The notes under the pieces were generated by a model. It was not told the origin of the DNA. It did not search any database and was given only the letters and a program-made list of their open reading frames with translations. The position numbers and the translations under genes are program-made. This document shows, piece after piece, positions 49,898 to 58,545 of a DNA stretch of 64,000 nucleotides (position 1 is its first letter; each line of letters starts with the position of its first letter). This DNA comes from Pseudonocardia sp. (GTDB lineage: Bacteria > Actinomycetota > Actinomycetes > Mycobacteriales > Pseudonocardiaceae): NCBI GenBank assembly GCA_025869365.1, contig JAOZVV010000025.1, positions 16,281 through 80,280 on the forward strand, read 5' to 3'.

Positions 49898-49937
49898 GTA
49901 CCGCGGCCGGGCCGTACCGCGGCTGGGCCGTATCGCC
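49898..49937. repeat. 16-base direct repeat in a divergent promoter region
   Basis: GTACCGCGGCCGGGCC (49898-49913) and GTACCGCGGCTGGGCC (49914-49929) differ at one base, followed by a partial third copy starting GTATCGCC. They lie in the 280-base gap between the Wzz gene and the GT4 gene. Possible regulator sites or slippage products. Confidence 0.7.
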
Positions 49938-50102
49938 TGCAGGGTGACGCCGTTCGGCGCACGTACGTTCACTTCATCTCTCGATCGTCAACAGGGCCCC
50001 GTTACAGGTAACCCGCCGTGCGGTCCCGTCGACATCCCCGTCGAGGAGTCGCGCCGCGCTTCCGGCTCGACGAGCCGACGGCGGGACCCCGGAGGAGGTG
50101 CC

Positions 50103-51362
50103 GTGACCTACTCGGCGCAGGTCCCGGCCACCGGCGGCCCCCACTGGCTCGTGGTGACGGAGGAGGCTTTCGTCCCCGCGGACTCCGGGGGACGGGTCGA
50201 GACCGCCAACCTCCTGGCGGCGGCGGCCGCGGCGGGGGTCCGGCTGCACGTGATCGTCCCGGGGCTCGACGCGAACGGCCGCGAGCTGCACCGCCGCGCG
50301 CTGCCCGGGGTACGGCTGGAGAGCATCCCGCGGAAGGAGGAGCTGCGCTCGCACGTCGGCCTCGCGCCGTACCTCTTCGCCTCCCGGCCCCTCCCGCAGG
50401 GCCTGCCCGCGCAGCTGCTCCGGGACCACCTCGCGGATCCCTACGACGCGGTCGTCGCCGCCAGCTTCCGGGTCGCGCACCTCGGGACCGATCTGGCCGG
50501 CCGGCTCGGGGTGCCGCTCGTCGTCCGCCCGCACAACGTCGAGTCCCGGTACTTCCGTCAGCTGGCCCGCAGCTCCGGCGCGCTGCGGCGGTGGCCCTAC
50601 CTGGTCGAGTCCTGGAAGCTGCGCCGGGCGGAGGCCGCGCTGCACGCCGACGAGCGCGTCAGCCTCTTCGCGGACATCGCCGAGCAGGACGCCGCGGACC
50701 GTGCGGCCCGGACGCGGACGCCGGTCCTGCACGTGCCGCCGTTCCTGACCGTCCGTCCGGACGACGGACGTCCGGACCAGGGACGTCCGGACGGGGGACG
50801 TCCGGAGCAGGGGCGTCCCGGTGGTGACGCGACGGTGCTGTTCCTCGGGTCCCTGGACAACCCGAACAACACCGACGCCGTTCGATGGTTCCTCGACGAG
50901 GCGTGGACCGGGGTGCACGCCGCCGTTCCGGGGGCCGGGTTCGCGGTGGTCGGGCGGCGGGCGACGCCGGAGCTGAGCAGCGCACTACGCGACCGGGGAG
51001 TACGACTCACCGTCGACGCCCCGGATGTCCACGTCCATCTCCGGGCGGCCGCGGTGTTCGTCAACCCGGTCCGGGCGGGGGCCGGCATCAACATCAAGAT
51101 GGTGGAGGCGATGGCCGCGGGTCTCCCCGTCGTCACCACGACGGTGGGTGCGCGCGGGCTGCACTGGCGCCCCGGTGAGCATCTCGTGGTGGCCGACGGT
51201 GCCGCGGATTTCACCGCGGCCGTCGTCGGGCTGCTGGTGGATCCGGCGGAGCGGGCGGCGATCGGGGAGGCCGGCCGCCGGTTCGTGCGCACGGAACTCG
51301 ACGGCGCCCGCCACATCAGTCGGATGCGGGCCGCGCTGGACCACCCACGGGTGCCGGGCTGA
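50103..51362 (+). CDS. Glycosyltransferase family 4 with tandem-repeat linker
   Basis: A 419-residue GT-B transferase. The N-terminal domain starts HWLVVTEEAFVPADSGGRVE, contains VVRPHNVESRYFRQLAR, and the C-terminal domain has FLGSLDNPNNTDAVRWFLDE, FAVVGRRATPEL, the donor site NPVRAGAGINIKMVEAMAAG and GLHWRPGEHLVVAD. The inter-domain linker carries five imperfect copies of a GRPD-type pentapeptide (about residues 217-241). GTG 50103 follows GGAGGAGG. It diverges from the Wzz operon and converges, with a 47-base overlap, on another GT4 gene. Donor and acceptor unknown. Confidence 0.88.
   Translation: MTYSAQVPATGGPHWLVVTEEAFVPADSGGRVETANLLAAAAAAGVRLHVIVPGLDANGRELHRRALPGVRLESIPRKEELRSHVGLAPYLFASRPLPQGLPAQLLRDHLADPYDAVVAASFRVAHLGTDLAGRLGVPLVVRPHNVESRYFRQLARSSGALRRWPYLVESWKLRRAEAALHADERVSLFADIAEQDAADRAARTRTPVLHVPPFLTVRPDDGRPDQGRPDGGRPEQGRPGGDATVLFLGSLDNPNNTDAVRWFLDEAWTGVHAAVPGAGFAVVGRRATPELSSALRDRGVRLTVDAPDVHVHLRAAAVFVNPVRAGAGINIKMVEAMAAGLPVVTTTVGARGLHWRPGEHLVVADGAADFTAAVVGLLVDPAERAAIGEAGRRFVRTELDGARHISRMRAALDHPRVPG
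50751..50825 (+). repeat. In-frame 15-base tandem repeat, five copies
   Basis: Units at 50751, 50766, 50781, 50796 and 50811, consensus GGACGTCCGGACNNG. The middle three differ at only a few positions. Each encodes a pentapeptide of the GRPD(x) type in the glycosyltransferase linker. Length is a multiple of three, so expansion or loss would keep the frame. Confidence 0.85.
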
Positions 51363-52626
51363 GGCCGAACAACGAGTCGTACTGCGAGACGACGACCGGC
51401 TCGGCGTAGACGCGGGACCAGAACGCCAGCGCGCCGGCCGTGAGGGCGGCCGCCCGGTCGCCCGAGGCGAGGTCCGCCAGCACCTCCGGCCAGCGGGCGA
51501 TGTCGTCGACGACGAGGCACCCGTCCGCGCCGTGCGGGTCGACCGGGATCCCCTCGGCGGCCACCGACGTGGCGACCAGCGGAACCCCCCGGGCCAGCGC
51601 CTCCAACATCTTGATCTTCACGCCGCTGCCGAACCGGAGCGGAGCCAGCACGGCCGTCGCCCGGGAGAAGACCGCGTCCAGGTCCGGCACGAAGCCCTCG
51701 AGGGTCACGGCGTCCCCGTGCTCGGCCGCCAACGCGTGCAGGGCGGGTCCGGCGTTGCGCCCCACCACCCGGACGACGGCGCCCGGGCAGCGGCGGCGCA
51801 GGTGCGGCACAGCGGTCCGGACGAAGTGGCAGATCGCGTCGTCGTTGTGGGGGAGGTGCAGGTTGCCGAGGAACACGAACTCGGGGGGAGTCGCCGGTGC
51901 CCGGGGAGGCGCCACGACCGAGGGCATGAGCGGGGTCATCGTGTGTACCCCGGACACCCCGGACCGTTCCCGCAGCAGGTCCACCTCGTCGGCGTTCACC
52001 AGCAGGCTGACGTCGAAATGGCGGACGATCTCGACCTCGCGGCGGCGGATCCTGTCCCGCTCGGCGCGGAGCAGCGGCAGGTACACCGCGGGCCGACGGG
52101 CGAGCGGGCGGAGCCTGCGCGGGATGTTGTCGACGAACCCGCCGAGCGGGTCCATGTCGAAGCCGCCGCGAGCCGCCACCGCGAGCATCCGCTCGTAGCG
52201 CACCGAGAAGAGGTCGTCGACGTAGAGGACCCTCCCGCCCGGGCCGCGGGCGGCCGGGGCGTGCTGGCCGAGCCGGAGGGTGTCGTACACCTCGAGGGTC
52301 GGCCGCACCTCGTCGATCACCTGGCTGATGCGGGAGCGGAGGCGGGGGGAGCCGAGCATCGCCTCCTGCAGCGTGTAGGACCGGTCGGCGACGCACCGCA
52401 GCACGGATCGGAGCTGCTCCGGGGTGGAGGGCCGCGGCACCGGATGGACGACGACGCCCTCGACGCCGCGCATCGACTCCGGGTCCGCCCCCACGAGCAG
52501 GTAGTGGACATTGCCCTCGCCTAGCCGGGCGACGAGGTAGCGGAGCATCCCGCTGAGCACTGCGCGCTTGCCGGTGTCGACGGGAACCGGGGAGGTCGCG
52601 CTGATGACGAGCGCGGATTCCGTCAT
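51316..52626 (-). CDS. Glycosyltransferase, GT4/GT-B type
   Basis: A 436-residue GT-B transferase. N-terminal LVISATSPVPVDTGKRAVLS matches transferases that sense an opening sugar-binding loop; the C-terminal domain has FVFLGNLHLPHNDDAICHFV, VVRVVGRNAGPALHAL and the donor-binding RFGSGVKIKMLEALARGVPL. The centre contains a long insertion (LYVDDLFSVRYERMLAVAAR and the following 60 residues) rich in arginine. ATG 52626. Co-directional with the upstream GH5-like gene, 84 bases away. Its 3' end overlaps the convergent GT4 gene. Confidence 0.82.
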   Translation of the reverse strand: MTESALVISATSPVPVDTGKRAVLSGMLRYLVARLGEGNVHYLLVGADPESMRGVEGVVVHPVPRPSTPEQLRSVLRCVADRSYTLQEAMLGSPRLRSRISQVIDEVRPTLEVYDTLRLGQHAPAARGPGGRVLYVDDLFSVRYERMLAVAARGGFDMDPLGGFVDNIPRRLRPLARRPAVYLPLLRAERDRIRRREVEIVRHFDVSLLVNADEVDLLRERSGVSGVHTMTPLMPSVVAPPRAPATPPEFVFLGNLHLPHNDDAICHFVRTAVPHLRRRCPGAVVRVVGRNAGPALHALAAEHGDAVTLEGFVPDLDAVFSRATAVLAPLRFGSGVKIKMLEALARGVPLVATSVAAEGIPVDPHGADGCLVVDDIARWPEVLADLASGDRAAALTAGALAFWSRVYAEPVVVSQYDSLFGLSPAPVGGPARPASD

Positions 52627-52710
52627 GTCTGTGAGTCGTGGTGTGGTCGGGCCGCGTTAGCAACTGTGCCGACGGCCACCGGGGCGGGCCGCACGGTCTG
52701 CTCCCCCGGG

Positions 52711-53745
52711 TCAGCCGCGCGCCGCCTGCACCGTCCGCAGGACGGCCTGCGTCTGCGGATCGGCGTCGAGATTGCCGGTCTCGCAGGACGTGCCGCCGTT
52801 GCCGGGCTGCCACGCCCAGGCGAATGCGCCGGCGTACCCGCTGGTGGTGGTGTAGGTCTGCACCTTCTCCCGGACCGCGGCGGCCCGGGCGGCGAAGTCA
52901 CGGGGACAGCCGCGCCCGCTCGCGGTGGCGTCGATCCCGAACTCGCCGACCACCAACGGTTTGCCGGCGGAGTTCGCGCGGGCCCCCGGGCCGTGGTTGG
53001 ACTCGACCTCGTTCTCGTCGTACTCGTGCAGCGACGCCAGGTCGACGCCCGGGGACTCGTTGATCCGCAGGTAGCCCGCGGCGCCGCCGGTGGCGTACGG
53101 CGCGATCGTCCCCGACGCGAAGAGCCGGTCCGGGTCCGTGCGCTCGGCGAGCGCACCCATCTCGTCGTAGAAGGCGCGCAACCGGCCGCCGAAGTCCGAC
53201 GGCTCGTTGAAGTACTCGAACCAGGCGATCGCCGTCTCGCCCCGGTAGCGCTCCAGCATCGTCGTCAGGTGATCGGTGTAGGCGGCGCGTGCGGCGGCGT
53301 CGGCGAACCAGCCCTCGTCCTTGTGGCTCGCACCGCAACCCCCGATGGCGTCGTCGAGGGTGATCGTCAGATAGACGTCGTTGCGCCGCGCGGACGTGAC
53401 GGCGGCGTCGAGCCGGTCGAGGTTCCACCCCCGGTAGAAGAACAACCGCACGGCCGCGTGCCCGTCGTGGCGCAGGGAGGCGAACCAGGCGTCGACGTCC
53501 GCGGCGCTCATCCGCTCCTCCGGATCCCCGCAGTCCCCGGACCAGACGAACGAGTTGTAGCCGACGAACCACCACGGCCGTCCGCCGCGCAGGATGCGGT
53601 CGCCGTCGGTCGTGATCCGGGGTGGCGCGGACGTCTGTTCCGACGCGGCGGGGCCGAGGGAGGCGGTGCCGAGCACCGCGGTCCCCGCCTTCGGCAGCAG
53701 CACCACCGTCACCGCGACCGCGACGGCGACGACGAGCCAGCGCAT
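52711..53745 (-). CDS. Secreted GH5-like glycoside hydrolase, second copy
   Basis: A 344-residue exported glycanase. The signal/anchor is MRWLVVAVAVAVTVVLL; ATG 53745 has GGAGG six bases upstream, and GTG 53763, also with a good site, would add six basic residues. The TIM barrel shows WWFVGYNSFVWSGDCGD, YLTITLDDAIGGCG, the acid/base in IAWFEYFNEPSDFGG, VDLASLHEYDENE and the nucleophile in PLVVGEFGIDATA. Same architecture as 45849-46952, including the cysteine pair near the front of the barrel, but with diverged sequence. Likely edits the polymer of this cluster outside the cell. Confidence 0.85.
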   Translation of the reverse strand: MRWLVVAVAVAVTVVLLPKAGTAVLGTASLGPAASEQTSAPPRITTDGDRILRGGRPWWFVGYNSFVWSGDCGDPEERMSAADVDAWFASLRHDGHAAVRLFFYRGWNLDRLDAAVTSARRNDVYLTITLDDAIGGCGASHKDEGWFADAAARAAYTDHLTTMLERYRGETAIAWFEYFNEPSDFGGRLRAFYDEMGALAERTDPDRLFASGTIAPYATGGAAGYLRINESPGVDLASLHEYDENEVESNHGPGARANSAGKPLVVGEFGIDATASGRGCPRDFAARAAAVREKVQTYTTTSGYAGAFAWAWQPGNGGTSCETGNLDADPQTQAVLRTVQAARG

Positions 53746-53893
53746 CAACGGCCTCCGCCGCACCGGGCCGCCTCTCTCGTCGGGGGTAGAGGCCGAGCAT
53801 GGAGCACCGCGGGCCGCGGCGGGGTCGGTTCGGCGGAAGTTCCCCACACCGTGGAGACGCCCTGTGGTCGGTGGAGCGGTCGGCGCCCGGCGT

Positions 53894-54862
53894 TCAGGAC
53901 CCGCTGCCCGTCGAGCCCTGCCGCACCAGGTCCACCATCTCGAACTCGCCGGGCAGGGCCGCGGCGTCGATCGTGTGCCGGCCCCGCATGACGTCCAGGT
54001 AGGCGGCCCGGACCCGGGCGAGCGTCCCGTCCAGGGCGTAGTCGAAGGTGTCGATCTCCGAGATCAGGGTGAGCTCGGAGATCGTGCCCGCCACCCCGCA
54101 CTCCTCGGCGACGAGCAGCTCGGTCCGGTCGATCGCGCGGCGCTCGAACGGGACCCCCAGTTCGTGGCAGACCTGCTCGAGGACGGCGGTGGTGATGCTG
54201 TCCAGGCAGCCCTCGGTGGTCGGCGGGGTGACGACGCGGCCGCGGTTCGCGATGAGCACGCAGGCGCCGGTGGCCTCGGCGACGCGGCCGTGGTCGTTGA
54301 GCAGCACGGCGTCGTCGTAGCCGAGGCGGTTGGCGTCGATCCGGGCGAGCCGGGCGATCACGTAGTTCGCGCTGGACTTGACCCGGGCGGGAAGGGCGAC
54401 GTCCGCGGCGCGCCGCCACGTGCTCACCCCCATCCGCATCGGCTCGGGATCGTGCATCGCCTGGGTGAAGGCGGTGATCACCAGGTCCGCCCGGGTGGCC
54501 TCGCCCCAGTGCCCCTCGACGACGTAGAGCGTGGTGCGGAACCAGAGGTCCCGGCCCGTGACGAGCAGCTCCTCGGCGAGCGCCCGCATCGCCGCGACGT
54601 ACTCCTCGTAGGAGAAGCCGATCGGGATGCGGAACAGCGCGGCGGAGCGGCAGAGCCGGTCGTAGTGCCAGCGCGGGGCGCGCAACGAGAACACGGCGCC
54701 CTGGTCGTCCCAGTAGCCCTTGAGACCCTCGAAGACGCTCAGTGCGCGGGTCAGCGCCTCGGCGCCGATGTGGATCGTCACGTCCTCGTACGGGACGAGC
54801 TCGCCGTTGACCGAGGCGTACTTCGGCGTCTGGAGCTGGGAGAGCGACGCGGTGTGTGCCAT
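53894..54862 (-). CDS. ilvE: Branched-chain amino acid aminotransferase (class IV)
   Basis: A 322-residue fold-type IV PLP enzyme. The N-terminal SVNGELVPYEDVTIHIGAEA and RALSVFEGLKGYWDD, the PLP lysine in ARVKSSANYVIARLARIDAN (about residue 161), GYDDAVLLNDHGRVAEATGA and VAGTISELTLISEID are typical of IlvE. It interconverts branched-chain amino acids and their keto acids. An AAGG site precedes ATG 54862. The next 277 bases (54863-55139) hold no gene that I can support. Confidence 0.85.
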   Translation of the reverse strand: MAHTASLSQLQTPKYASVNGELVPYEDVTIHIGAEALTRALSVFEGLKGYWDDQGAVFSLRAPRWHYDRLCRSAALFRIPIGFSYEEYVAAMRALAEELLVTGRDLWFRTTLYVVEGHWGEATRADLVITAFTQAMHDPEPMRMGVSTWRRAADVALPARVKSSANYVIARLARIDANRLGYDDAVLLNDHGRVAEATGACVLIANRGRVVTPPTTEGCLDSITTAVLEQVCHELGVPFERRAIDRTELLVAEECGVAGTISELTLISEIDTFDYALDGTLARVRAAYLDVMRGRHTIDAAALPGEFEMVDLVRQGSTGSGS

Positions 54863-55139
54863 TCGTGACCTTTCACTGCACGCCTGCGAGGCGCCTGGAC
54901 CGGTGTTCCACCCTTCGTGACGCGCGGTGGGCGGCGACGTTGCCTCGCGGAGCCCCAGCGACCGGGACGGGTGCCGCCGGCGGGGCGGGGACGGGCGTCC
55001 GACCTGCGGGTGCTCGTAGTGGGCATCGGCCGAACGCCGACGGCCGTTACTCCACCGGTCGTCCGGACCGTACCGGCGTGATCGAGGTCGCCGGGCCCGG
55101 GCAGGCCCGGTGCGGCCCTCATCCGCTAGGTTCAGCCCC

Positions 55140-55376
55140 GTGAGTGTGGTGGAGACGGTGCTGACCCTCGTGGTGCCGCCCGTGGCGCTGTATGCGGTGA
55201 TCGCGTTGCTCGTGATGGCCCCCAAGCGGTCCAGGCGACCCCGGTACCGCAGCGGGCAGGAGTGGCCCTTCGAGCCGCTGTTCTGGACGGCCAACCCCGA
55301 GGGCGCGCACCTGCCCGCCCACCCGGCCGTCCCCGCTGCCTCGAGCCCGAAGGGAGGCGCACGTGGCCACTGGTGA
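55140..55376 (+). CDS. Small membrane protein, CtaJ-like cytochrome aa3 oxidase subunit
   Basis: A 78-residue single-pass protein: VETVLTLVVPPVALYAVIAL is the helix, followed by a basic turn (PKRSRRPRYR) and a cytoplasmic tail with EWPFEPLFWTANPEGAHLPA. The helix plus W-x-P-x-W-x-A-N-PEG type tail and the adjacent DUF5130 gene match the actinobacterial small oxidase subunit named CtaJ. That name is from memory of the arrangement, so moderate confidence. GTG 55140 start. It overlaps the next gene by 14 bases. Confidence 0.6.
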   Translation: MSVVETVLTLVVPPVALYAVIALLVMAPKRSRRPRYRSGQEWPFEPLFWTANPEGAHLPAHPAVPAASSPKGGARGHW

Positions 55377-55881
55377 GCACGATGCGGGCGGACACGATGC
55401 GGGCGGACACGGTGCCGTCGCGACCATCGATCCCGCGGACCTGCCGGAGGGCACGGTCCTGACCGCCTCCGGACGCGTGTCCGCGGCGGTCGTCTTCGTC
55501 GACGACACGGGTGCGGACGCCCCCTTCGACACGGTCCAGCTCAGCCGGCTCGACGAGGCCCTCACGCTGGCTAGCCGGGACACCGGCCTGAACTTCGCCA
55601 TCTACCTGGGAGACCTCGGTGACTCCCCGGAGAGGCGCTCGTCGGAGCTGCACGACACGCTCACGGACCCGGCCGAGTCCGTCCTCGTGGCCGTGAGCCC
55701 GCAGCAGCGCGTCGTCGAGGTCGTCACCGGCGCCGAGGCGCACCTGCGGCTCCCGGACCGCGGCGCGAAGCTCGCGGTCATGTCCATGGTGGCCTCCTTC
55801 AAGGAGAGCGACCTGCTCGGCGGGCTGCTCAGCGGTCTGCGGATGCTCGCGGACCAGGCCGGCGGCCGCCGTTCGTCCTGA
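55363..55881 (+). CDS. DUF5130 (TPM-like) domain protein
   Basis: A 172-residue soluble protein. The first 15 residues are a His/Gly-rich tandem repeat (GEHDAGGHDAGGHG). The core (LNFAIYLGDLGDSPERRSSE, VLVAVSPQQRVVEVVTGAEA, LAVMSMVASFKESDLLGGLL) matches the DUF5130/TPM-like fold seen beside CtaJ in actinobacteria. GTG 55363 has AGGGAGG six bases upstream, inside the 3' end of the preceding gene, so the two are translationally linked. Possible role in oxidase assembly; inference. Confidence 0.75.
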   Translation: MATGEHDAGGHDAGGHGAVATIDPADLPEGTVLTASGRVSAAVVFVDDTGADAPFDTVQLSRLDEALTLASRDTGLNFAIYLGDLGDSPERRSSELHDTLTDPAESVLVAVSPQQRVVEVVTGAEAHLRLPDRGAKLAVMSMVASFKESDLLGGLLSGLRMLADQAGGRRSS

Positions 55882-56093
55882 CGGACGGCCCGTTCGTCCC
55901 CGGCCGCCCGCGCATCCAGCACGAGTGCCGGATCCGCCCGGGTGGATAAGCCATATGGTGTAAGCATGTGGTCGGCCTGTACGGTTCGCAGACCCACAGC
56001 GGTCTTGCGTGGACGGAGTGCGGAGCGCACCGCTCGTCCGGGTGAGCCGTTGTCCGTACATGACCGGCAGTGGTCGGAGCATTGACGGGACCC

Positions 56094-56801
56094 ATGACTG
56101 ATCGCAGGCCGTCGCAGGCACCGGAGCCGGCGCCCCGGGACCCCGACGTGCCCGTGCTCGTCGTGGACGACCACGAGCTGGTCGCCACCTCGATCGTCAT
56201 GAGCCTGCGGGCCGAGGGCCTGTCCACGCACCTCGGCAAGGGCCGTGGCGTCGCCGCGATCCTCGAGGAGGCCAGGGCGCTGGCGCCCGGCCTCGTCCTG
56301 CTGGACCTCGACCTCGGCCGGGACCACGAGGGCAACCGGGTGGACGGGGTGGAGCTCGTCGCGCCGTTGATGGCGGGTGGATGGCAGGTACTCGTCCTGT
56401 CCGGCAGCGCGGACCACGCCCGGATCGGGTCGGCGCTCGACGCCGGCGCGCTGGCCTGGGTGCCCAAGCACGCGCCGTTCCCCACGCTGCTCTCGTCCGT
56501 CCGGGAGGCCGTGGCGGGCCGTGCGGTGATGTCGCCGGAGCGCCGGCAGAGGTTCATCGACCTCTACCACCAGCGTGACGCCGAGAGCCGCGAGCTCACG
56601 GACAAGATCGACCGCCTCACCCAGCGCGAGCGCGAGGTGCTGGCCGAGCTCGCCCGCGGCCGTCGCGCCCAGGCCGTCGCCGACCACTTCGTCGTGTCGC
56701 TCGCGACCGTCCGCACACAGATCCGGGCGGTCCTCACCAAGCTCGAGGTCGGTTCGCAGCTCGAGGCGGTCGCCCTTTACCGCAGGGCGACGCGCTCCTG
56801 A
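56094..56801 (+). CDS. NarL/LuxR-type response regulator
   Basis: A 235-residue two-component regulator. The receiver has VLVVDDHELVATSIVMSLR, the phosphoacceptor D71 in LVLLDLDLGRDHEG, LVLSGSADHAR and the conserved lysine in AWVPKHAPFPTL. The C-terminal LuxR helix-turn-helix is LTQREREVLAELARGRRAQA then VADHFVVSLATVRTQIRAVL. ATG 56094 is preferred. The 212-base upstream gap (55882-56093) is AT-richer near 55945-55980 and probably holds the promoter. Paired with the histidine kinase 96 bases downstream. Confidence 0.9.
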   Translation: MTDRRPSQAPEPAPRDPDVPVLVVDDHELVATSIVMSLRAEGLSTHLGKGRGVAAILEEARALAPGLVLLDLDLGRDHEGNRVDGVELVAPLMAGGWQVLVLSGSADHARIGSALDAGALAWVPKHAPFPTLLSSVREAVAGRAVMSPERRQRFIDLYHQRDAESRELTDKIDRLTQREREVLAELARGRRAQAVADHFVVSLATVRTQIRAVLTKLEVGSQLEAVALYRRATRS

Positions 56802-56897
56802 CGCCACGCCGTCGGGACCGTGGGCGCAGGTGTCCGGGCTCACCTAGAGTTCACACCGACCGTCTCGGGTGGGGGCGGTGCGGGAGGGGGTCCCGGC

Positions 56898-58421
56898 ATG
56901 GTGACAGGTGTGGCGAGCGCCGTCGGGAGGATGCGCCGCGCCCGCTTCACGTCCCGGCTGTCGGTCGATGTCGTGGTGGTGCTCGGGATCGCGCTCCTGG
57001 TGGGCATCCTGGCGAGCTCCGCGGTCGTCACCCACTGGGTGCCCGATGACCGCACCCGGGACATCCTCACGCTGGTCGCCGCCGCGATCGGGGCCGGTGC
57101 CGCGATCCTCGCGTTCGTCACCGCCCGCATCCTGACCGATCCCCGGCCCGCCTGGCTGTCCGCGGCGCTGACCATGTACTGCATCGTCGTCCTGCCCTGG
57201 ACGGTCACGGCGTTCGTCGGGGACGCGACGCCCGGCATGCGCCTGTCCCGGCTCGTCGCCTACGCCACCGCCCTGCTGCTGCTGGCCCTGGCCCTGCGTC
57301 CGCCGAGACGGCTCGGCATGTGGGGCGGCTGGCTGATCCTGCTGGCGGGCGGCCTGCTCGCGGTCGCCGCGCTGCGCCTCGTGCGGTGGGACGGCCCGGT
57401 CGCCGCGGTCGTCGCGAGCACCGTCGCCTCCGTCGTCGTCCTCGTGGGCTGGGTGGCGGTGGCGGTGCTCTACATCGTCGACGCGGTCCGGCGGCAGAGC
57501 ACCCCGCGGGCCCGGATCGGCCTCGGCCTCGTCGTGCTCGCCGCCGGTCAGCTCTACCGGATGGCCGGGACCGGCCAGGACGACCTCGTGTTCCCGGCGC
57601 TGCGGGTCGTCGGCCTCGTGGTGGTCCTGGTCGGGCTGCTGCAGCTGGTGCAGCGCGGCCTGCGCGAGCTGCAGGCCCAGAACTACGAGCAGCAGGAGGA
57701 GCTCTCCGAGGCCGCGCTGCACATGGAGAAGGCCATGTCGATGGCCGCCGAGCGCAACCACGAGCTGCGCAACGGGCTGGCCGGCCTCGCCGGGGTCACC
57801 CACCTGCTCAGCGCCGAGAGCGACGGCCGGGACGACGAGACCCACATCCGGCTCCGGCACGCGGTCCTCGCGGAGCTGAGCAGGCTGCACAAGATCCTGG
57901 ACGGCTCGGTCGACCCGGCGGACGGGCTCGCGCAGAACCCCGCGGACCCGCCCGCCGGGGACTACCTCGTCGAGCCGATGCTCGACGGCCTGGTCCGCCT
58001 GCGCCGGGCCCGCGGCGCGGAGGTCACGCTGCAGGTGGAGGACGGGCTGCGCGCGCAGGGCGACCCGGCCGTCATCGCCCAGGTCGTCACGAACCTGCTG
58101 GCGAACTGCGAGCGGCACGCACCCGGGGCGCCGGTGGCGGTCCGGGCGGCGGTGACGGACGAGGGGACGGTCCGCATCGAGGTGCGCGACCACGGCCCCG
58201 GCCTGCCCGCCGGGGCGGAGCGAGACGTGCTGCGCCGCGGTGTCCGGGCCGCGGACGCGGGCGGCGAGGGTCTCGGTCTGCACATCTCCGCCCAGCTCCT
58301 GGAGAGCCAACGGGGGTCTCTCGTCCTCCGTTCGGAGGTCGATCCGTCCGGTTGCGTAGCGATCATCACCCTTCCGGCCGTCGACGTCACACGTCCGGTG
58401 AGCGATTCTCTGACGCGGTGA
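56898..58421 (+). CDS. Membrane sensor histidine kinase
   Basis: A 507-residue kinase with about seven hydrophobic segments in the first 260 residues and no obvious extracellular domain, suggesting that it senses a membrane-embedded signal. A short coiled segment (LRELQAQNYEQQEELSEAAL) leads into the phosphoacceptor H288 in ERNHELRNGLAGL. The ATPase domain has the N-box VTNLLANCERHAPG, G1 RDHGPGLP and G2 GGEGLGLHISAQLL. ATG 56898 has GGGAGGGGG about eight bases upstream. It phosphorylates the upstream regulator by context. Confidence 0.9.
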   Translation: MVTGVASAVGRMRRARFTSRLSVDVVVVLGIALLVGILASSAVVTHWVPDDRTRDILTLVAAAIGAGAAILAFVTARILTDPRPAWLSAALTMYCIVVLPWTVTAFVGDATPGMRLSRLVAYATALLLLALALRPPRRLGMWGGWLILLAGGLLAVAALRLVRWDGPVAAVVASTVASVVVLVGWVAVAVLYIVDAVRRQSTPRARIGLGLVVLAAGQLYRMAGTGQDDLVFPALRVVGLVVVLVGLLQLVQRGLRELQAQNYEQQEELSEAALHMEKAMSMAAERNHELRNGLAGLAGVTHLLSAESDGRDDETHIRLRHAVLAELSRLHKILDGSVDPADGLAQNPADPPAGDYLVEPMLDGLVRLRRARGAEVTLQVEDGLRAQGDPAVIAQVVTNLLANCERHAPGAPVAVRAAVTDEGTVRIEVRDHGPGLPAGAERDVLRRGVRAADAGGEGLGLHISAQLLESQRGSLVLRSEVDPSGCVAIITLPAVDVTRPVSDSLTR

Positions 58422-58464
58422 CGCAACCTCGCGAACGGGTACACGTCATCATCACCTTCGGTGA

Positions 58465-58496
58465 TTCCCCTCGAGGGTGAGGGGAACGCATACTGT
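58465..58496 (+). terminator. Hairpin after the kinase gene, followed by a -10-like TACTGT
   Basis: TTCCCCTC (58465-58472), loop GAGGGT, GAGGGGAA (58479-58486): a perfect 8-base stem, placed 43 bases after the kinase stop. TACTGT at 58491-58496 could be the -10 of the next gene's promoter. Terminator and promoter in series is the simplest reading; the palindrome could instead be an operator. Confidence 0.4.
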
Positions 58497-58545
58497 GCCC
58501 GAGCCGCTGGACACGACGAGCGGTTCAGGAGGAGAGGAGCCCACC

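Noticed and set aside
49898-49937. Possible CRISPR-like repeat array
   Set aside because: Only two full units, no spacers and no cas genes.
53894-55294. 466-residue form of the branched-chain aminotransferase
   Set aside because: Residues before MAHTASLSQ are not family-like and ATG 54862 has an AAGG ribosome site.
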